Below are positions 31,861 to 42,844 of a stretch of DNA of 64,000 nt, piece after piece. A program made the translations under genes and the position numbers. Under the pieces are notes generated by a model. The model did no database searches, was not told the DNA's origin, and was given only the letters and a program-made list of their open reading frames with translations. Source of the stretch: Piezodorus guildinii (Eukaryota; Arthropoda; Insecta; Hemiptera; Pentatomidae); assembly GCA_023052935.1 (NCBI GenBank), contig JAJSOM010000051.1, positions 62,001-126,000 of the forward strand, written 5' to 3'. Numbering within the stretch: position 1 is the stretch's first letter; each line of letters starts with the position of its first letter.

Positions 31861-33457
31861 TGAAGACAGTAGCCTTCCTGTCCTTATTAATTTCTTTAGT
31901 TTTAAAAAAGTTTAATTATACTATAATAACCCCTCGTAGCAGCTAAAATTATCTTTTCTATTTTTTCGGAGGAGTTATTTTTATGCCAGATTCTGACCAA
32001 CTGATTATATCAACATCGTCTGCATTAGCCAGAAGCTGTGCCTTTATTTAAGATATCTCTGCCTGTTTTAACATGAGAATCTCTTATCATTTTCAAAGTT
32101 TTACTTATCATTAGGTAAATTTAGGAACATAGTTGTCATAGCAATCCAGGAATACAGTTATCACCCATTAATAATTCAAGTTTTGCCTAACTTTTCATTT
32201 TTCAACTAGGTTGTTAATGCAAATTAATCATTCTTTTCTAATACTTTACAATCGCCTATTTGTACTGTGTAAACCTGAATCATTGAACTTATATTGGACT
32301 CGATGAACTATATTTTCACTGAAAACTCAGATACAATTTTTCACAATTGAGATGTTGATTCCTAAAAGGTGCTATATTTTGTTTAAAAAAAAAAATGTTT
32401 TTTGACTTATTTGTTACCAAATAATCAAAGTTGTATCCAAATCACTCATCCACCCCAATTCATAAAGAAAAACTTAAGTTCTTTCAAGGTGTATTTGAAA
32501 ATTGCAGTTCTTTAAAAAAGTATTTTAGTTCATAATTCATTCTAAAACATTTTCTTCTATAACATAAGTGTAATTGATATAGAAAAATAAATTATTTATT
32601 TTAATTAAAAAATAAATTGGTTCAATAACATAATAATGAGAGATTTTTGAATTTAATGTACGATGTCCTAGAATGAATATTGTACTGATCTTAAATCATT
32701 TTCTCAATTATCAATAACTGCTACATTATAGAACAAATTATTCTAAATTATATTTATTTATGAATTATATAACTTCATTACTGGAAATTCTTTAATAATA
32801 CTAGTTTATTTTATTTAAACATTGCAATCACTTGATATACACTTACTCAAAAAAGTTTCCATACACCCATAAATAAATTCTTAGTTTTAGTAGCTGAGGT
32901 TGATTTCCTGCACACGTTTGACCTTCCATCAGGCCCAAAAATATTAAATTTAGATTCCTAAGAGAATATAGTCCATTCCCAGAAATCTTTGTTTTATTTA
33001 CAAACTCTCTAGCAAGTTATAGCTGCTTCTTCTGGTTTACCTTACTGAAGAAGGGCTTTCTTCTTGCGACGCGACCAATGTGTCCTTCCCTTTTTTAGGA
33101 TATTTTTGACTTTTTCAGGGTGGACTTGAATCGAATAGTCACCCATGGCGATTCTCCAGTCTCCTGTCTTCCAGCACGTGGTCTATTTTCAAAAGATTTT
33201 AACTCTCTAAGTCTTTGTATTCCACACTGTACAGTAGCATGTGACTTATTCAACAGATATGCAATTTTGCTTTGAGATAAGTCCTGCTAACCCTGAGCTC
33301 TCTCAAATCACAATAAATGCGCATATTGGAAATAAATCAGTTTCCTACACCTAATAAAGTTAATACTGAACTAAGATTTATAGATAAGATTGATACAGAT
33401 AACACTGGAAGGACGGTCATATTACAACAAATTGGTTAAATATTGAAAGTGTATGGA
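31698..33457 (+). repeat. Large inverted repeat, left arm
   Basis: Matches the reverse complement of 35423-37322 over its whole length, with substitutions and indels. It contains, in order, LINE fragments (31698-32060), AT-rich DNA, and a truncated Tc1-like element from 32840 (next to TA at 32838-32839) to the inner breakpoint near 33457. The right arm has about 190 bp more around 36536-36725, where this arm seems deleted. See the matching right arm entry and finding. Confidence 0.85.
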
Positions 33458-33651
33458 AATTTGTTATTTAATATTGGAAAATGTTATTTAAAGTAAGAAC
33501 ATATTCCTTCAGGTACATATTGAATGCAAATTACAATATCTTCTGAAAAAAATATATAAATAACATTATGTTTAAAAAATTAGTCAATCGTATAATCTAT
33601 TAAGAATAAAAATAATATTTTAATATAAATATTTAAATTTGTTTTTCTATG

Positions 33652-33839
33652 CCTCATATATGACCCATCATGCTTAGCCTGTTTCATCATTCAGATATCG
33701 TAGTTGTAGAAATCATCCAGAGAAGAGGGCTGTACCTCTTCGGACAAGAACCTCATCCACTCATCTTCTTCATCATCCTTGTTATCAGAGTAAACAAAAT
33801 CACCAGCACAGGAAGATTCGGAATCTCTTTTCAGTTTAT
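33652..33839 (-). pseudogene. Terminal exon of the mini-exon gene family, copy 3 (truncated)
   Basis: The conserved acceptor tgttccag precedes 33839, and the exon begins in phase 1 with KLKRDSESSCAGDF and DDEEDEWMRFLSEEVQPSSL, clearly paralogous to copy 1. After DDFYNY the frame is shifted by an apparent two-base insertion, giving a TGA at 33691. Homology stops at about 33645 within the aaaacaaat word, so the C-terminal helix region is gone. No mini-exon is present nearby; a Jockey fragment begins at 34167. It lies in the spacer of the large inverted repeat. Confidence 0.6.
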
Positions 33840-34166
33840 CTGGAACAATAAAATTATAAACATGTATTATAACACATAAAATACATCTCATTTATTATAG
33901 AGCTAATAATTGCTGTAATAATTGCTTTAGATAGACATTGAATTCCAATAAAAATATGTTCCTAAGGCTGTGAATCACTATAGTTATTATTATTAGAACT
34001 GAAATAAATAGTAATATTTACATAAGATATATTTATATTTTATTATATAGTTGTAAATATGTAATTATGTTATTGTAAATATTTTAATTGTAAACATTGA
34101 ATTATATTATTGTAAACATTGTATTAAACAATAATTGTATGTAATAGTTTTTAGATTTAAATTAAA

Positions 34167-35080
34167 GGGCTTCAGGGCAGCATTCTGGGACCCATCCTTT
34201 ACACAGTCTATACAGCTGATATCCCAACCCATCCTAACACATTCCTTTCTACCTATGCCGATGACACTTGTGTGCTATCAGTTCATAATGATCCTAGTAT
34301 TGCCTCTCAAACTCTCCAATCCCACATCAGAGACCTAGAAGTATGGTGTCAGAACTGGAGAATAAAAATAAATTCCAACAAATCCCATCAAATAACCTTT
34401 ACCCTTCGTCGTAAACCTATGACATCCTGTCCTACTGTCTCCTTTAACAATGCTCCTCTTGTCCCGGTTGAACAGATCCGATATCTAGGACTGCACCTTG
34501 ACAAACGCCTTACTTGGAACCCTCATACAAGACTGAAACGACAAGAAACTGCACGACGTTTTAGACTACTTCAACACTTACTAGACAAACGTTCTAAACT
34601 TCCACTTAACTACAAAAGACTCATCTACACGACTATTATAAGACCTATCTGGACTTACGGAATTGAGCTATGGGACTCTACTAAACCATCCAATTCTTCC
34701 CGTATCCAATCCTTACAATCCAAAATCCTTCGTAAAATCCTCAACGCTCCTTACTTTGTCACGAACAAAATCATTCATTAAGACCTCCAAGTTCCGTATG
34801 TAGCCGATTTGGCCCGTGCCAGGTATCATTCCTTCCATGACAAACTCCATTCCCACTCTAATCCACTAGTTTCAATCCTTGCTTCCTCTACAATCCCTGA
34901 TAATCCAACGAGGCGTCTGAAGAGAAGATGGCCTCGAGACCTTCTTGTTTAGATTGATTACTAGAGTGCTGCCAAGGGGCAGTTTCTCTTCACGTTTTAC
35001 ATGTACATAATCTTTATCAGCATATTTACTTGATGTATTGTAGTATACAGTTGTTAATTTCAATAAAATATAATTAAAAA
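34167..35080 (+). mobile_element. 5'-truncated Jockey copy
   Basis: Starts abruptly inside RT (GLQGSILGP, from 34167). The frame is open without ATG through the catalytic YADD near 34257 and the thumb to a TAA at 34779-34781. This is the same in-frame stop as in the near-complete copy, followed by 56 more codons of homology to a TAG at 34950-34952. The 3' UTR and poly(A) end near 35080. A truncated 5' end is typical of target-primed reverse transcription. Confidence 0.85.
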
Positions 35081-35234
35081 AAAAATTAAAGGACATAAAA
35101 GCTATATTTTTTCTATTTTATTATTCTTTACGAACCCACAAATAGAATATATTCTTTGATAATTCCACTTTTATTGAATCTATATACTCAAACCCTAGGT
35201 TAATTTTATAATTCAGGGATGAAAATATGAGATA

Positions 35235-36040
35235 CACTCACTCAAAAAAGTTTCCATACAGCATACATTTATTTTGTTTAGCTATTTATTTTCAACTTGA
35301 CAATTTCCAAATGTACAAATTATTAATACTAATGTTAGATAAAAAAAAAGTATTTACTTTGATTTAATCATTAATTTAAAAAGAGGCAGAATGCCATTTG
35401 TCAATAGTAGGTCAAAAAAATGTCCATACACTTTCAATATTTAACCAATTTGTTGTAATATGACCGTCCTTCCAGTGTTATCTGTATCAATCTTATCTAT
35501 AAATCTTAGTTCAGTATTAACTTTATTAGGTGTAGGAAACTGATTTATTTCCAATATGCGCATTTATTGTGATTTGAGAGAGCTCAGGGTTAGCAGGACT
35601 TATCTCAAAGCAAAATTGCATATCTGTTGAATAAGTCACATGCTACTGTACAGTGTGGAATACAAAGACTTAGAGAGTTAAAATCTTTTGAAAATAGACC
35701 ACGTGCTGGAAGACAGGAGACTGGAGAATCGCCATGGGTGACTATTCGATTCAAGTCCACCCTGAAAAAGTCAAAAATATCCTAAAAAAGGGAAGGACAC
35801 ATTGGTCGCGTCGCAAGAAGAAAGCCCTTCTTCAGTAAGGTAAACCAGAAGAAGCAGCTATAACTTGCTAGAGAGTTTGTAAATAAAACAAAGATTTCTG
35901 GGAATGGACTATATTCTCTTAGGAATCTAAATTTAATATTTTTGGGCCTGATGGAAGGTCAAACGTGTGCAGGAAATCAACCTCAGCTACTAAAACTAAG
36001 AATTTATTTATGGGTGTATGGAAACTTTTTTGAGTAAGTG
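35235..36040 (+). mobile_element. Internally deleted Tc1-like element with intact inverted ends
   Basis: Flanked by TA (35233-35234 and 36041-36042). The 25-bp terminal inverted repeats start cactcactcaaaaaagtttc on the left and match the right end with one difference. Internal remnants include an HTH piece (LSQSKIAYLLNKSHATVQCG near 35605) and the fragment after ISGN near 35900. Most of the catalytic core is missing, so it is non-autonomous. It lies in the right arm of the large inverted repeat; the left arm holds a copy cut at 33457. Confidence 0.75.
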
Positions 36041-37322
36041 TATATCAAGTGATTGCAATGTTTAAATAAAATAAACTAGTATTATTAAAGAATTTCCAGT
36101 AATGAAGTTATATAATTCATAAATAAATATAATTTAGAATAATTTGTTCTATAATGTAGCAGTTATTGATAATTGAGAAAATGATTTAAGATCAGTACAA
36201 TATTCATTCTAGGACATCGTACATTAAATTCAAAAATCTCTCATTATTATGTTATTGAACCAATTTATTTTTTAATTAAAATAAATAATTTATTTTTCTA
36301 TATCAATTACACTTATGTTATAGAAGAAAATGTTTTAGAATGAATTATGAACTAAAATACTTTTTTAAAGAACTGCAATTTTCAAATACACCTTGAAAGA
36401 ACTTAAGTTTTTCTTTATGAATTGGGGTGGATGAGTGATTTGGATACAACTTTGATTATTTGGTAACAAATAAGTCAAAAAACATTTTTTTTTTTAAACA
36501 AAATATAGCACCTTTTAGGAATCAACATCTCAATCATTTCTTCACTGGACTTGTATAAAATTTAGAACTCCCACTGTAGCATTGTCTGATTAGCCATAGC
36601 AGCATAAAGGTAAAGTTAAATGAATTAATAACAAAAAAAGTACAAACTGTATTGGTCTAAAACAATATCCACTTTCACCCATACAGCTATATCAAATACA
36701 TGGTAAGGTTAAGTATTCAATCCTGAAAAATTGTATCTGAGTTTTCAATGAAAATATAGTTCATCGAGTCCAATATAAGTTCAATGATTCAGGTTTACAC
36801 AGTACAAATAGGCGATTATATTAGAAATATTAGAAAAGAATGATTAATTTGCTATAACAACATAGTTGAAAAATGAAAATTTAGGCAAAACTTGAATTAT
36901 TAATGGGTAATAACTGTATTCCTGGATTGCTATGACAACTATGTTTCTAAATTTACATAATAATAAGTAAAAATTAGGAAATGATAAGAGATTCTCATGT
37001 TCAAACAGGCAGACATATCTTCAATAAAGGCACAGCTTCTGGCTAATGCAGACGATGTTGATATAATCAGTTGGTCAGAATCTGGCATAAAAATAACTCC
37101 AAAAAAAAATAGAACAGATAATTAATATATAAGGACAGGAAGGCTGCTGTCTTCAAAACCCTGATCAGACCCGTACTGAATTTTGGGTGCTAAGGAAAGG
37201 AAGGGAACAAAAAAATTCCTACCTTTAAAAGAAGTATCTTGGGGCCAATATCGAAAAATGACCTCAACAGAATAAGGCATAGTCGGGAACTGTGTGAGAA
37301 GTATAAGGGTGTCCCAGCAGCG
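35423..37322 (-). repeat. Large inverted repeat, right arm
   Basis: Reverse complement of 31698-33457. The outer end (gtcccagcagcg, 37311-37322) matches cgctgggac at 31698. The inner end near 35423 (tccatacactttc) matches 33445-33457. The arm holds most of the 35235-36040 Tc1-like element, AT-rich DNA, a plus-oriented SINE2 3' fragment near 36560-36620 and LINE remnants. Spacer between arms: 33458-35422. Confidence 0.85.
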
Positions 37323-37560
37323 ATTTTTCTCCCATTAAAAAATCCTAGAACCACCTGCGGGTTTGAACCCGTGATTTTTGGCATAGGAGGCTGTTATGGT
37401 AGCCAACCAGCTACAAGTGATCCTATGCATTTTGTGAGATTTAGAAATATCAGGCAACAATGCTCAACGGCTGAAATAACATAATACACAATATTGTGCC
37501 ACATTTGAGAGTCGAACCCAGAACCAGGAGAATAGTAGACTAATGCAGAAATACGAATAG
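37323..37560 (-). mobile_element. SINE2 head fragment followed by SINE1 head fragment
   Basis: 37323-37432: SINE2 tRNA-like part with gcgggtttgaacccgtg and tacaagtgatcct (plus strand). 37465-37560: SINE1 part with the B-box region gagtcgaacccagaacc and tagtagactaatgc. Both are fragments. Confidence 0.6.
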
Positions 37561-37861
37561 AAATAAAAAAAACAAAAAACTTTACCCAATTAATTTAAAT
37601 ATCGATTGAAGTGATTATTTATTCATTTTTTATCTTTTCATTTTCAGAAAGCAATCAAACTAGGAAACATCCAGCAAATCCTCATCAAATATCGCAGATG
37701 TTGTTAGAACGCCTTAAGGCATGTATAGGCAAGCCTTCAAAACTGTTCAGTGTTGCGGCATGGAAGCGGGGCGCCTGGTTTTTAAGTATTCGTGGCCTCT
37801 GATTGTTTATAACGTGACTGAATATTTTTCAGATATTTATAGTATTTATTAGACAAGCATG

Positions 37862-38990
37862 TGCACCAATTAAAGAGGAATCACGGTGACCAGCAGTATA
37901 GGCAGGCTTTATGGCCGAATTCTAAAGGAAAGACTGGAGAAAGAAGTCTCGGATCAGATGACGGAAGAGCAAGAGGGTTTTAGAAGTGGGAGATCATGTA
38001 GTGACCATAAAGAAACTATTGGAGACGTTGGATCTGGCACAGATAAATAGAGGTCCCATTAAAAAAAAAAAAAAAAAAAAAAAAAGAAAAACCTGTATGG
38101 GTTGTAGTAGACCCATTAAGAGTTTTGGGCCCAGTAGATGTAGAGATTCGTACTGTTTCTAGGCCAGCGGCCATGCAATGAGGTGATTCGGCCGAGATCA
38201 CGCCCAGCCGCAGGTTTTTTCCCCCATGTTTGGGTACCACCTTTATTGAGGCTGGGTGTGCTCCACGAGGGTTTCCATGCCCCGGGATCGCCCTCCTCCT
38301 CTGGCTGAAATAACAGAATAAATAATATTCCGCCACAGCGGGGATTCGAACCCAGCACCCGGAGCACAGTAGACTAGTACTCTACCCACTAGACCACCCC
38401 GCTCCCTATCCCTATCAGAATCAAGAGTGAAAATAGGAAGAAAATATACAGAACCATTCCTGGTCACTAAAGGTCTGAAGCAAGGATATTGTCTCTCTGC
38501 AACACTTTTTAATATTTACGTGGAACAAGCCCTAAGATTGTGGGAACAAAAGTGTCGAGGAATGGATGTGGAGGTTGGTGATGATACACTTTTCAGCCTT
38601 CAGTTTTCAGACGATCAGGTTGTCCTAGCATCAGAATAATGTGATCTTGAATATATGCTGAGAAAATTGATTGAAGCTTACTCTGAGTCGGTCCTAGAGT
38701 TCAGCAGAGAAAAAACAGCGTATATGCCATGCGACTCAACAATTTCAGCCATCTGTGTGGAGGATCGGACAATCCCACAGAGCAACATCCTTAAATATCT
38801 TGGCATAACCATAGATCATTTCGGAATGATGGCAAAAGATATCGAAAGTAAGATTGGGGAATGGTAGAAGGATCATGGGTATCTTGAATGGTGTTCTCTG
38901 GAGCAAACAGGTGTTGCTTCTTAGGAAAAAAAAAAATTACCATTTCTTCCTCTTAGAGATCACTTTATATGGGACAGAAACATGGGCAGT
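37862..38990 (+). pseudogene. LINE reverse-transcriptase pseudogene split by a SINE1
   Basis: Before the SINE: TSSIGRLYGRILKERLEKEV and EEQEGFRSGRSC (37885-37995), the RT fingers/palm region. After it: VTKGLKQGYCLSATLFNIYV (38460 region), then LQFSDDQVVLASE near 38600, where the catalytic Y/F-A-D-D reads FSDD. Then ILKYLGITIDHFG near 38790 and an LYGTETWAV end near 38970. The blocks are in the order of RTE-like LINEs. Stops and frameshifts make it dead. Positions 37600-37860 before it hold an open frame (SNQTRKHPANPHQISQMLLE) that I cannot assign. Confidence 0.7.
38056..38406 (-). mobile_element. SINE1, best full-length copy
   Basis: On the minus strand it begins near 38406 with a tRNA-like head: A-box-like tggtctagtgggtagag and B box gggttcgaatcc (38340-38352). 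The body follows (ataaataatattcc and gggtaccacctttattgagg on the plus strand), and it ends caggtttttc followed by a T-run, seen as plus-strand A24 at about 38059-38085. It interrupts an RT pseudogene. The sense-strand tail is T-rich, unlike most SINEs. No clear target-site duplication. Confidence 0.75.
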
Positions 38991-39232
38991 GGGATACCTT
39001 TTTAATAATTTTTGTAATATTTTTGAATTAATGTTCAAAATTACCTACAAATTTTTAATCATTTACATTAATTGGGTTGCAAAATAACTTCATGATTTTT
39101 TCAATATTTCAGTCTAATCCTCCCTGTGTTTATAAAATCATGTTTACTTGGTATATAATATTTACATATTTTAAAAAAGATTGGTTAAGGTGCATTTTAT
39201 GTATCTCTTTCAACAGAGATTTCTTATATTGA

Positions 39233-39312
39233 GGATGTATAGTCGACTGTAGGAACTATTATAGGTGGAATAGTCAGGAACCAGTCATTTTTTTTGTAAA
39301 TTTTTAATTTTG
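39233..39312 (+). mobile_element. Single arm of the fold-back family
   Basis: gaggatgtatagtcgactgt through aactattataggtggaat and gtcaggaaccagtca to ttaattttgcc, matching the left arm at 9767. The opposite arm is missing. Positions 38991-39232 are AT-rich without a feature. Confidence 0.6.
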
Positions 39313-39490
39313 CCAAAGATAAAAGATTTCTTATCTTTAAGTGGTATTTTTCTGGCTCAAAATGGAAGAGAAAAAAATTCATTTTCGTCATTTAATGATT
39401 TTTAATTTACGAAAAGGGAAATCCGCTGCACAGACTTAAATTTTATTTATTTGTATGTATTACAATATGTCATAATATACAATAATAACA

Positions 39491-39715
39491 TTGCTACAGG
39501 ATCACATTCATACAATATTTACAATACAAAAAAAAGGAGCTGCACAGACAGTTAACAAAATTTGCAGCGTGTACGGCGGTAACGCCTTAGGAAAAAGCAC
39601 TGTCCATAAGTGGTTTGATCGGTTCAGAACCGGAAATTTTGAATTGGAAGATACAAATTGCTTGGGTTGTCCTTCAACTGTCAATGACCAAATTCCAAAA
39701 ATCACCTGAAATATG
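39491..39715 (+). pseudogene. mariner-type HTH fragment
   Basis: An open frame with KICSVYGGNALGKSTVHKWF and RFRTGNFELED..CLGCPSTV. This is the N-terminal paired HTH region shared by mariner transposases and SETMAR-like proteins. It ends in a TGA after IPKIT and no catalytic domain follows. A degraded hammerhead-like box (minus strand, CTGATGAAGGCTCAC) lies nearby at about 39800-39828. Confidence 0.65.
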
Positions 39716-39942
39716 GCAAAATGAAATAGATCAAAATGGGTCATATCTAATTGATTAAAAATATTTACTTGAATCTGAAGCTTTTATTCAAATTGCCAGA
39801 AATGTGAGCCTTCATCAGGGTTGACTCTGAGACGGTGTCTAAAGAAGTCCTAAAGACTTACATACTTAAAATATCACCAAGTTTTGATGTGTGCTTCTCT
39901 TTAATGACCGCACTCCCAACTATCTTCCTCATCTCATAAAGC

Positions 39943-40018
39943 TCATATATTTATCAGCTCATATATTTATCAGCTCATATATTTATCAGCTCATATATTT
40001 ATCAGCTCATATATTTAT
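39943..40018 (+). repeat. 16-bp tandem repeat
   Basis: Unit agctcatatatttatc repeats about 4.5 times with near-perfect identity. Confidence 0.9.
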
Positions 40019-41229
40019 ATTACTGAAGTAATCCAGTGTTTGACTGAGTAGATTCAGTAAATGCGGAATTTTTGAAGAAATATTCTATTTGTGGGTTTAT
40101 AAAGAATAATAAAATAAAAACTAAATACATTTTATAATATTTTCATTAAAATAGAAAAAAATATTACACATAATTTTTATTTAATACAATATTTATACAA
40201 TGAAACACAAAATTTACAATAATATAATTCAATATTCTCAATTATATAATACAATTATTTTATTCTCAATAGTTAAGCTATATATTGATGATAAAGTTAT
40301 TTGAAGGAAGAATATATTTATTCCCAGGTATCAATATATATATATTCAATAATCAAATTAAAATATCTTCCAAAAAAAAAAAAAAAAATATCAATTATTT
40401 ACATAACATAATTTAAATCAATTGTATAAGCTAGTAAGATTAAAAAAGAATATATGAAAATTAATATTGTGTAATATTAATTCCAACATTTCACAGACTT
40501 AAACCATCTTCAGAACATTAATGTTTATGTATATGTATTTTTTATATACATATGTACATCATAAATAATATATAAAGATATCCTATATATTTGGTAAATC
40601 CATGAAATATTGGCATTAATAAATCTTAACTATTGATAATAAAGTTATTTAAAGCATCACCTCCATATCGATATAAAAATAAAAATATTTTCCAAAAAGT
40701 ATATATATATTGGTTAGATAAAATATAATTTTAAGATAAAAGTAATCCTATATTATATAATAATAATATAAGAAGACTGTACAAACAGTAATATTAATTT
40801 ATATCCTATTAATATTACAAGCTAACAACAATAAAAGTATATTAATATATCAACATTAATATTTTCTAATATTAAGCTTTATTAATGCTAAAATTTTGTC
40901 AGATTTCAACCTTTTTAAGAATGTTTTTTCTGTCAATAGTTTTTATATACATATATACAATATACATATATATACATTATGATTAAAATATCCTAAACAT
41001 TTGGTAAATCCAAGAAATTTTGGCATTGATATAGCTTAACTATTGAAAATTATGTTATTTGAAGCTAGAACGTATTGCTTCAGGTACATTGAATACAAAA
41101 TAAAAATATCTTCCGAAAAAAAAAATATATATATTTGTTAGATACTAAGACATTTCAAAAAATAAAAGCAATCTTATAAGCTAACAATAATAAAAAAATA
41201 ATTTTTGGACATGAATATGTTCACAATAA
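40019..41229 (-). repeat. 3' flank modules of the copy 4 gene
   Basis: Three diverged copies of the same module as at 1-854 (words aaagcaatcttataagctaa, ttcaggtac.ttgaata and catatatacat.ataattaaa). The start (ttctatttgtgggtttataaagaat) also matches 35110-35160 (inverted) and 45090-45125, so the duplicated unit includes this flank. No gene. Confidence 0.55.
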
Positions 41230-41678
41230 TTACACTCTCAACTGCTCGTACATGACCTTCAATTGCACAATTTCCTCTTTGACCCTGGTTAAGGAAGTCA
41301 ATGGTATCGTCTGTCTTCTCGTCTCGTACAACCATACTATGGTTAATAATTTGTTTTCTTTGATTCTGATCTGTTTCATGATTATTTTCCTGTTTTCTTC
41401 CAATGAAGAAACGTACCAATCGTCGAGAGGAGACAACAGCTCCTTTTCCGTCATCGGCCTGTTTCTTACTCTTTTATCTTGCCAAAACTCTTTGACCTTT
41501 CTTCTCCTGTTTTCCTCTATCAGACTCTCGTGCCACTCTTCCATAGAAGAGAGTTGTATCTCCTCGGAGAAGAACCTCTTCCTTGCTTGTTCTTCTTCCT
41601 TTTCTTCAATCTCAATTAGATAATCAAGGAAATTAAATTCGCTATCACTGGACAATTCAGAATCTCTTTTTCGTTTAC
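41230..41678 (-). CDS. Terminal exon of the mini-exon gene family, copy 4 (open, enlarged)
   Basis: It enters in phase 1 after the conserved acaagtttgtaattttat...tgtttcag end: 2 nt, then 148 codons and a TGA/TAA-type stop at 41230. The order is KRKRDSELSSDSEFNF, an acidic EIEEKEEEQ stretch, FFSEEIQLSSMEEWHESLIE, a linker, then a second similar block ELLSPLDDWYVSSLEENRK, and the family end (KENKLLTIVW, RRQTIPLTSLTRVKEEI, MYEQLRV). It is 129 nt (43 codons) longer than copy 2, which an internal duplication of the LDDWY/MEEWH block explains. It is strongly charged and probably helical, with a possible nuclear signal at KRKR; no catalytic motif. Mini-exons at 42305, 42644 and 43219 lie upstream in compatible phase. 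Confidence 0.65.
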
Positions 41679-41837
41679 CTGAAACAATAAAATTACAAAC
41701 TTGTATCATTAATATACAAATAAATAGTTGGAGAAAGTAATAAAATATGGAATTATTTTTGATGCAAGGTTTTCAACGGTAATACATGTTTTAACTTCCT
41801 CTGGGTCCAGTATACTACAGTCAACTACATCTTAGAG

Positions 41838-42205
41838 CAAAAAAAACCTTTACCTCTACAACACATGAAGGGTCTCTAGTTCAGTACCAGTTGTATATAA
41901 CTTTTGTATATATAATTTTTGTATGTTTGTCTAGTTTTTGAGTTATTCAAAAAATGTGTTTAAAGGTTTTAGATTTTTTTTTTTCAACCTTTTAGGGTAC
42001 AAAGTTTCCTAAACCCAGTCTTGTTGTACATTATCTTCCTAGGGAACCTTCATAAACAATTTCAGCTCCCTAGGCATGTCATTTTTGAGATTCTACCACA
42101 TAAGTAAGTGAATCAAAACTTTCTTTTAATGAATATAGGGAGATAATTTAATAGCAATAAGAGACAGTCTTTTATAAACTATGTATCTGTATTTTCAATC
42201 ACATA
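41838..42205. repeat. Intron repeat (first copy) with SINE1 tail fragment
   Basis: Positions 41838-41890 are a SINE1 end (aaaacctttacctctacaac). About 41925-42205 (tttgtctagtttttgagtta through ttcaatcacatacctc) is about 85-90% similar by eye to 42845-43140. This shows that exon-plus-intron segments were duplicated within this locus. No exon is obvious inside. Confidence 0.6.
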
Positions 42206-42304
42206 CCTCTCACATCCTTGAATAAACCGTAAAATATAAAATAAATCCGACCAACAACCCAGCCCTCCGGTGTAAATATATTATTATTAATAAATGATCT
42301 TTAC

Positions 42305-42391
42305 CTCTTGAAGTGCAGTCGGAAAAGGTAGGTAAAGCATTCCCTGCAGTTCCTGCTTGTGTGTAGTGCTTTACTTCTTTTGCAGGATATA
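42305..42391 (-). CDS. 87-nt mini-exon, phase 1-1 (copy 4 locus)
   Basis: The acceptor is gttattag and the donor is AAGAG|gtaaag (gt at 42303-42304). It has 2 nt, 28 codons and 1 nt. The product begins YPAKEVKHYTQAGTAGNALP and ends FSDCTSRG, aligning with 5883-5969 (end FSDYNTRG). In-frame with the 41230-41678 exon. Confidence 0.55.
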
Positions 42392-42643
42392 CTAATAACA
42401 AAAAAGAAAATAATATTAGCTTATTTAAAGTAATTTCAAATTATACAAAGTATATATTCATGAAAATAATTACTCAATAAATATAAATATTAAACAAAAC
42501 AGATTCTTAAGACATTATTTAAAGTTTATGGTTTAGTCGTAATGCCAGGAAAAAAACAACTAATACATATCGTTTCAGATAACAAAATTTGTAAGTTATA
42601 GATATTAGAATAAAATATATTATTTTTGATGAGTGAGCTTTAC

Positions 42644-42685
42644 CTCTTCTTGGGCAGCCAGAAAATAAACATGCTGCAGTCTCAA
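42644..42685 (-). CDS. 42-nt mini-exon, phase 1-1 (copy 4 locus)
   Basis: The acceptor is gttaatag (42686-42693) and the donor is AAGAG|gtaaag (gt at 42642-42643). Only 2 nt, 13 codons and 1 nt: ETAACLFSGCPRRG including the split Gly. It keeps both ends of the 87-nt type but lacks 45 nt (15 codons) from the middle. The phase is preserved, so it could still be spliced in. The two Cys residues have no counterpart at the same positions in the longer mini-exons. Confidence 0.5.
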
Positions 42686-42844
42686 CTATTAACAAAAACA
42701 AAACAATTTTAGCTTTGTAAAAGTAATTATAAATTATAATAAGTATATATACATGAACATATCAACTTTATCAATACAAATATTAAACGAAAAAGATTTC
42801 AAGACTAATTGAAGTTTATGGTTTACCCCTTGATGCATTGTAAA

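Noticed and set aside
38330..38406. tRNA gene
   Set aside because: A-box and B-box words are present, but the sequence continues into the SINE1 body and recurs as SINE heads; the cloverleaf is not complete. The same applies to SINE2 heads.
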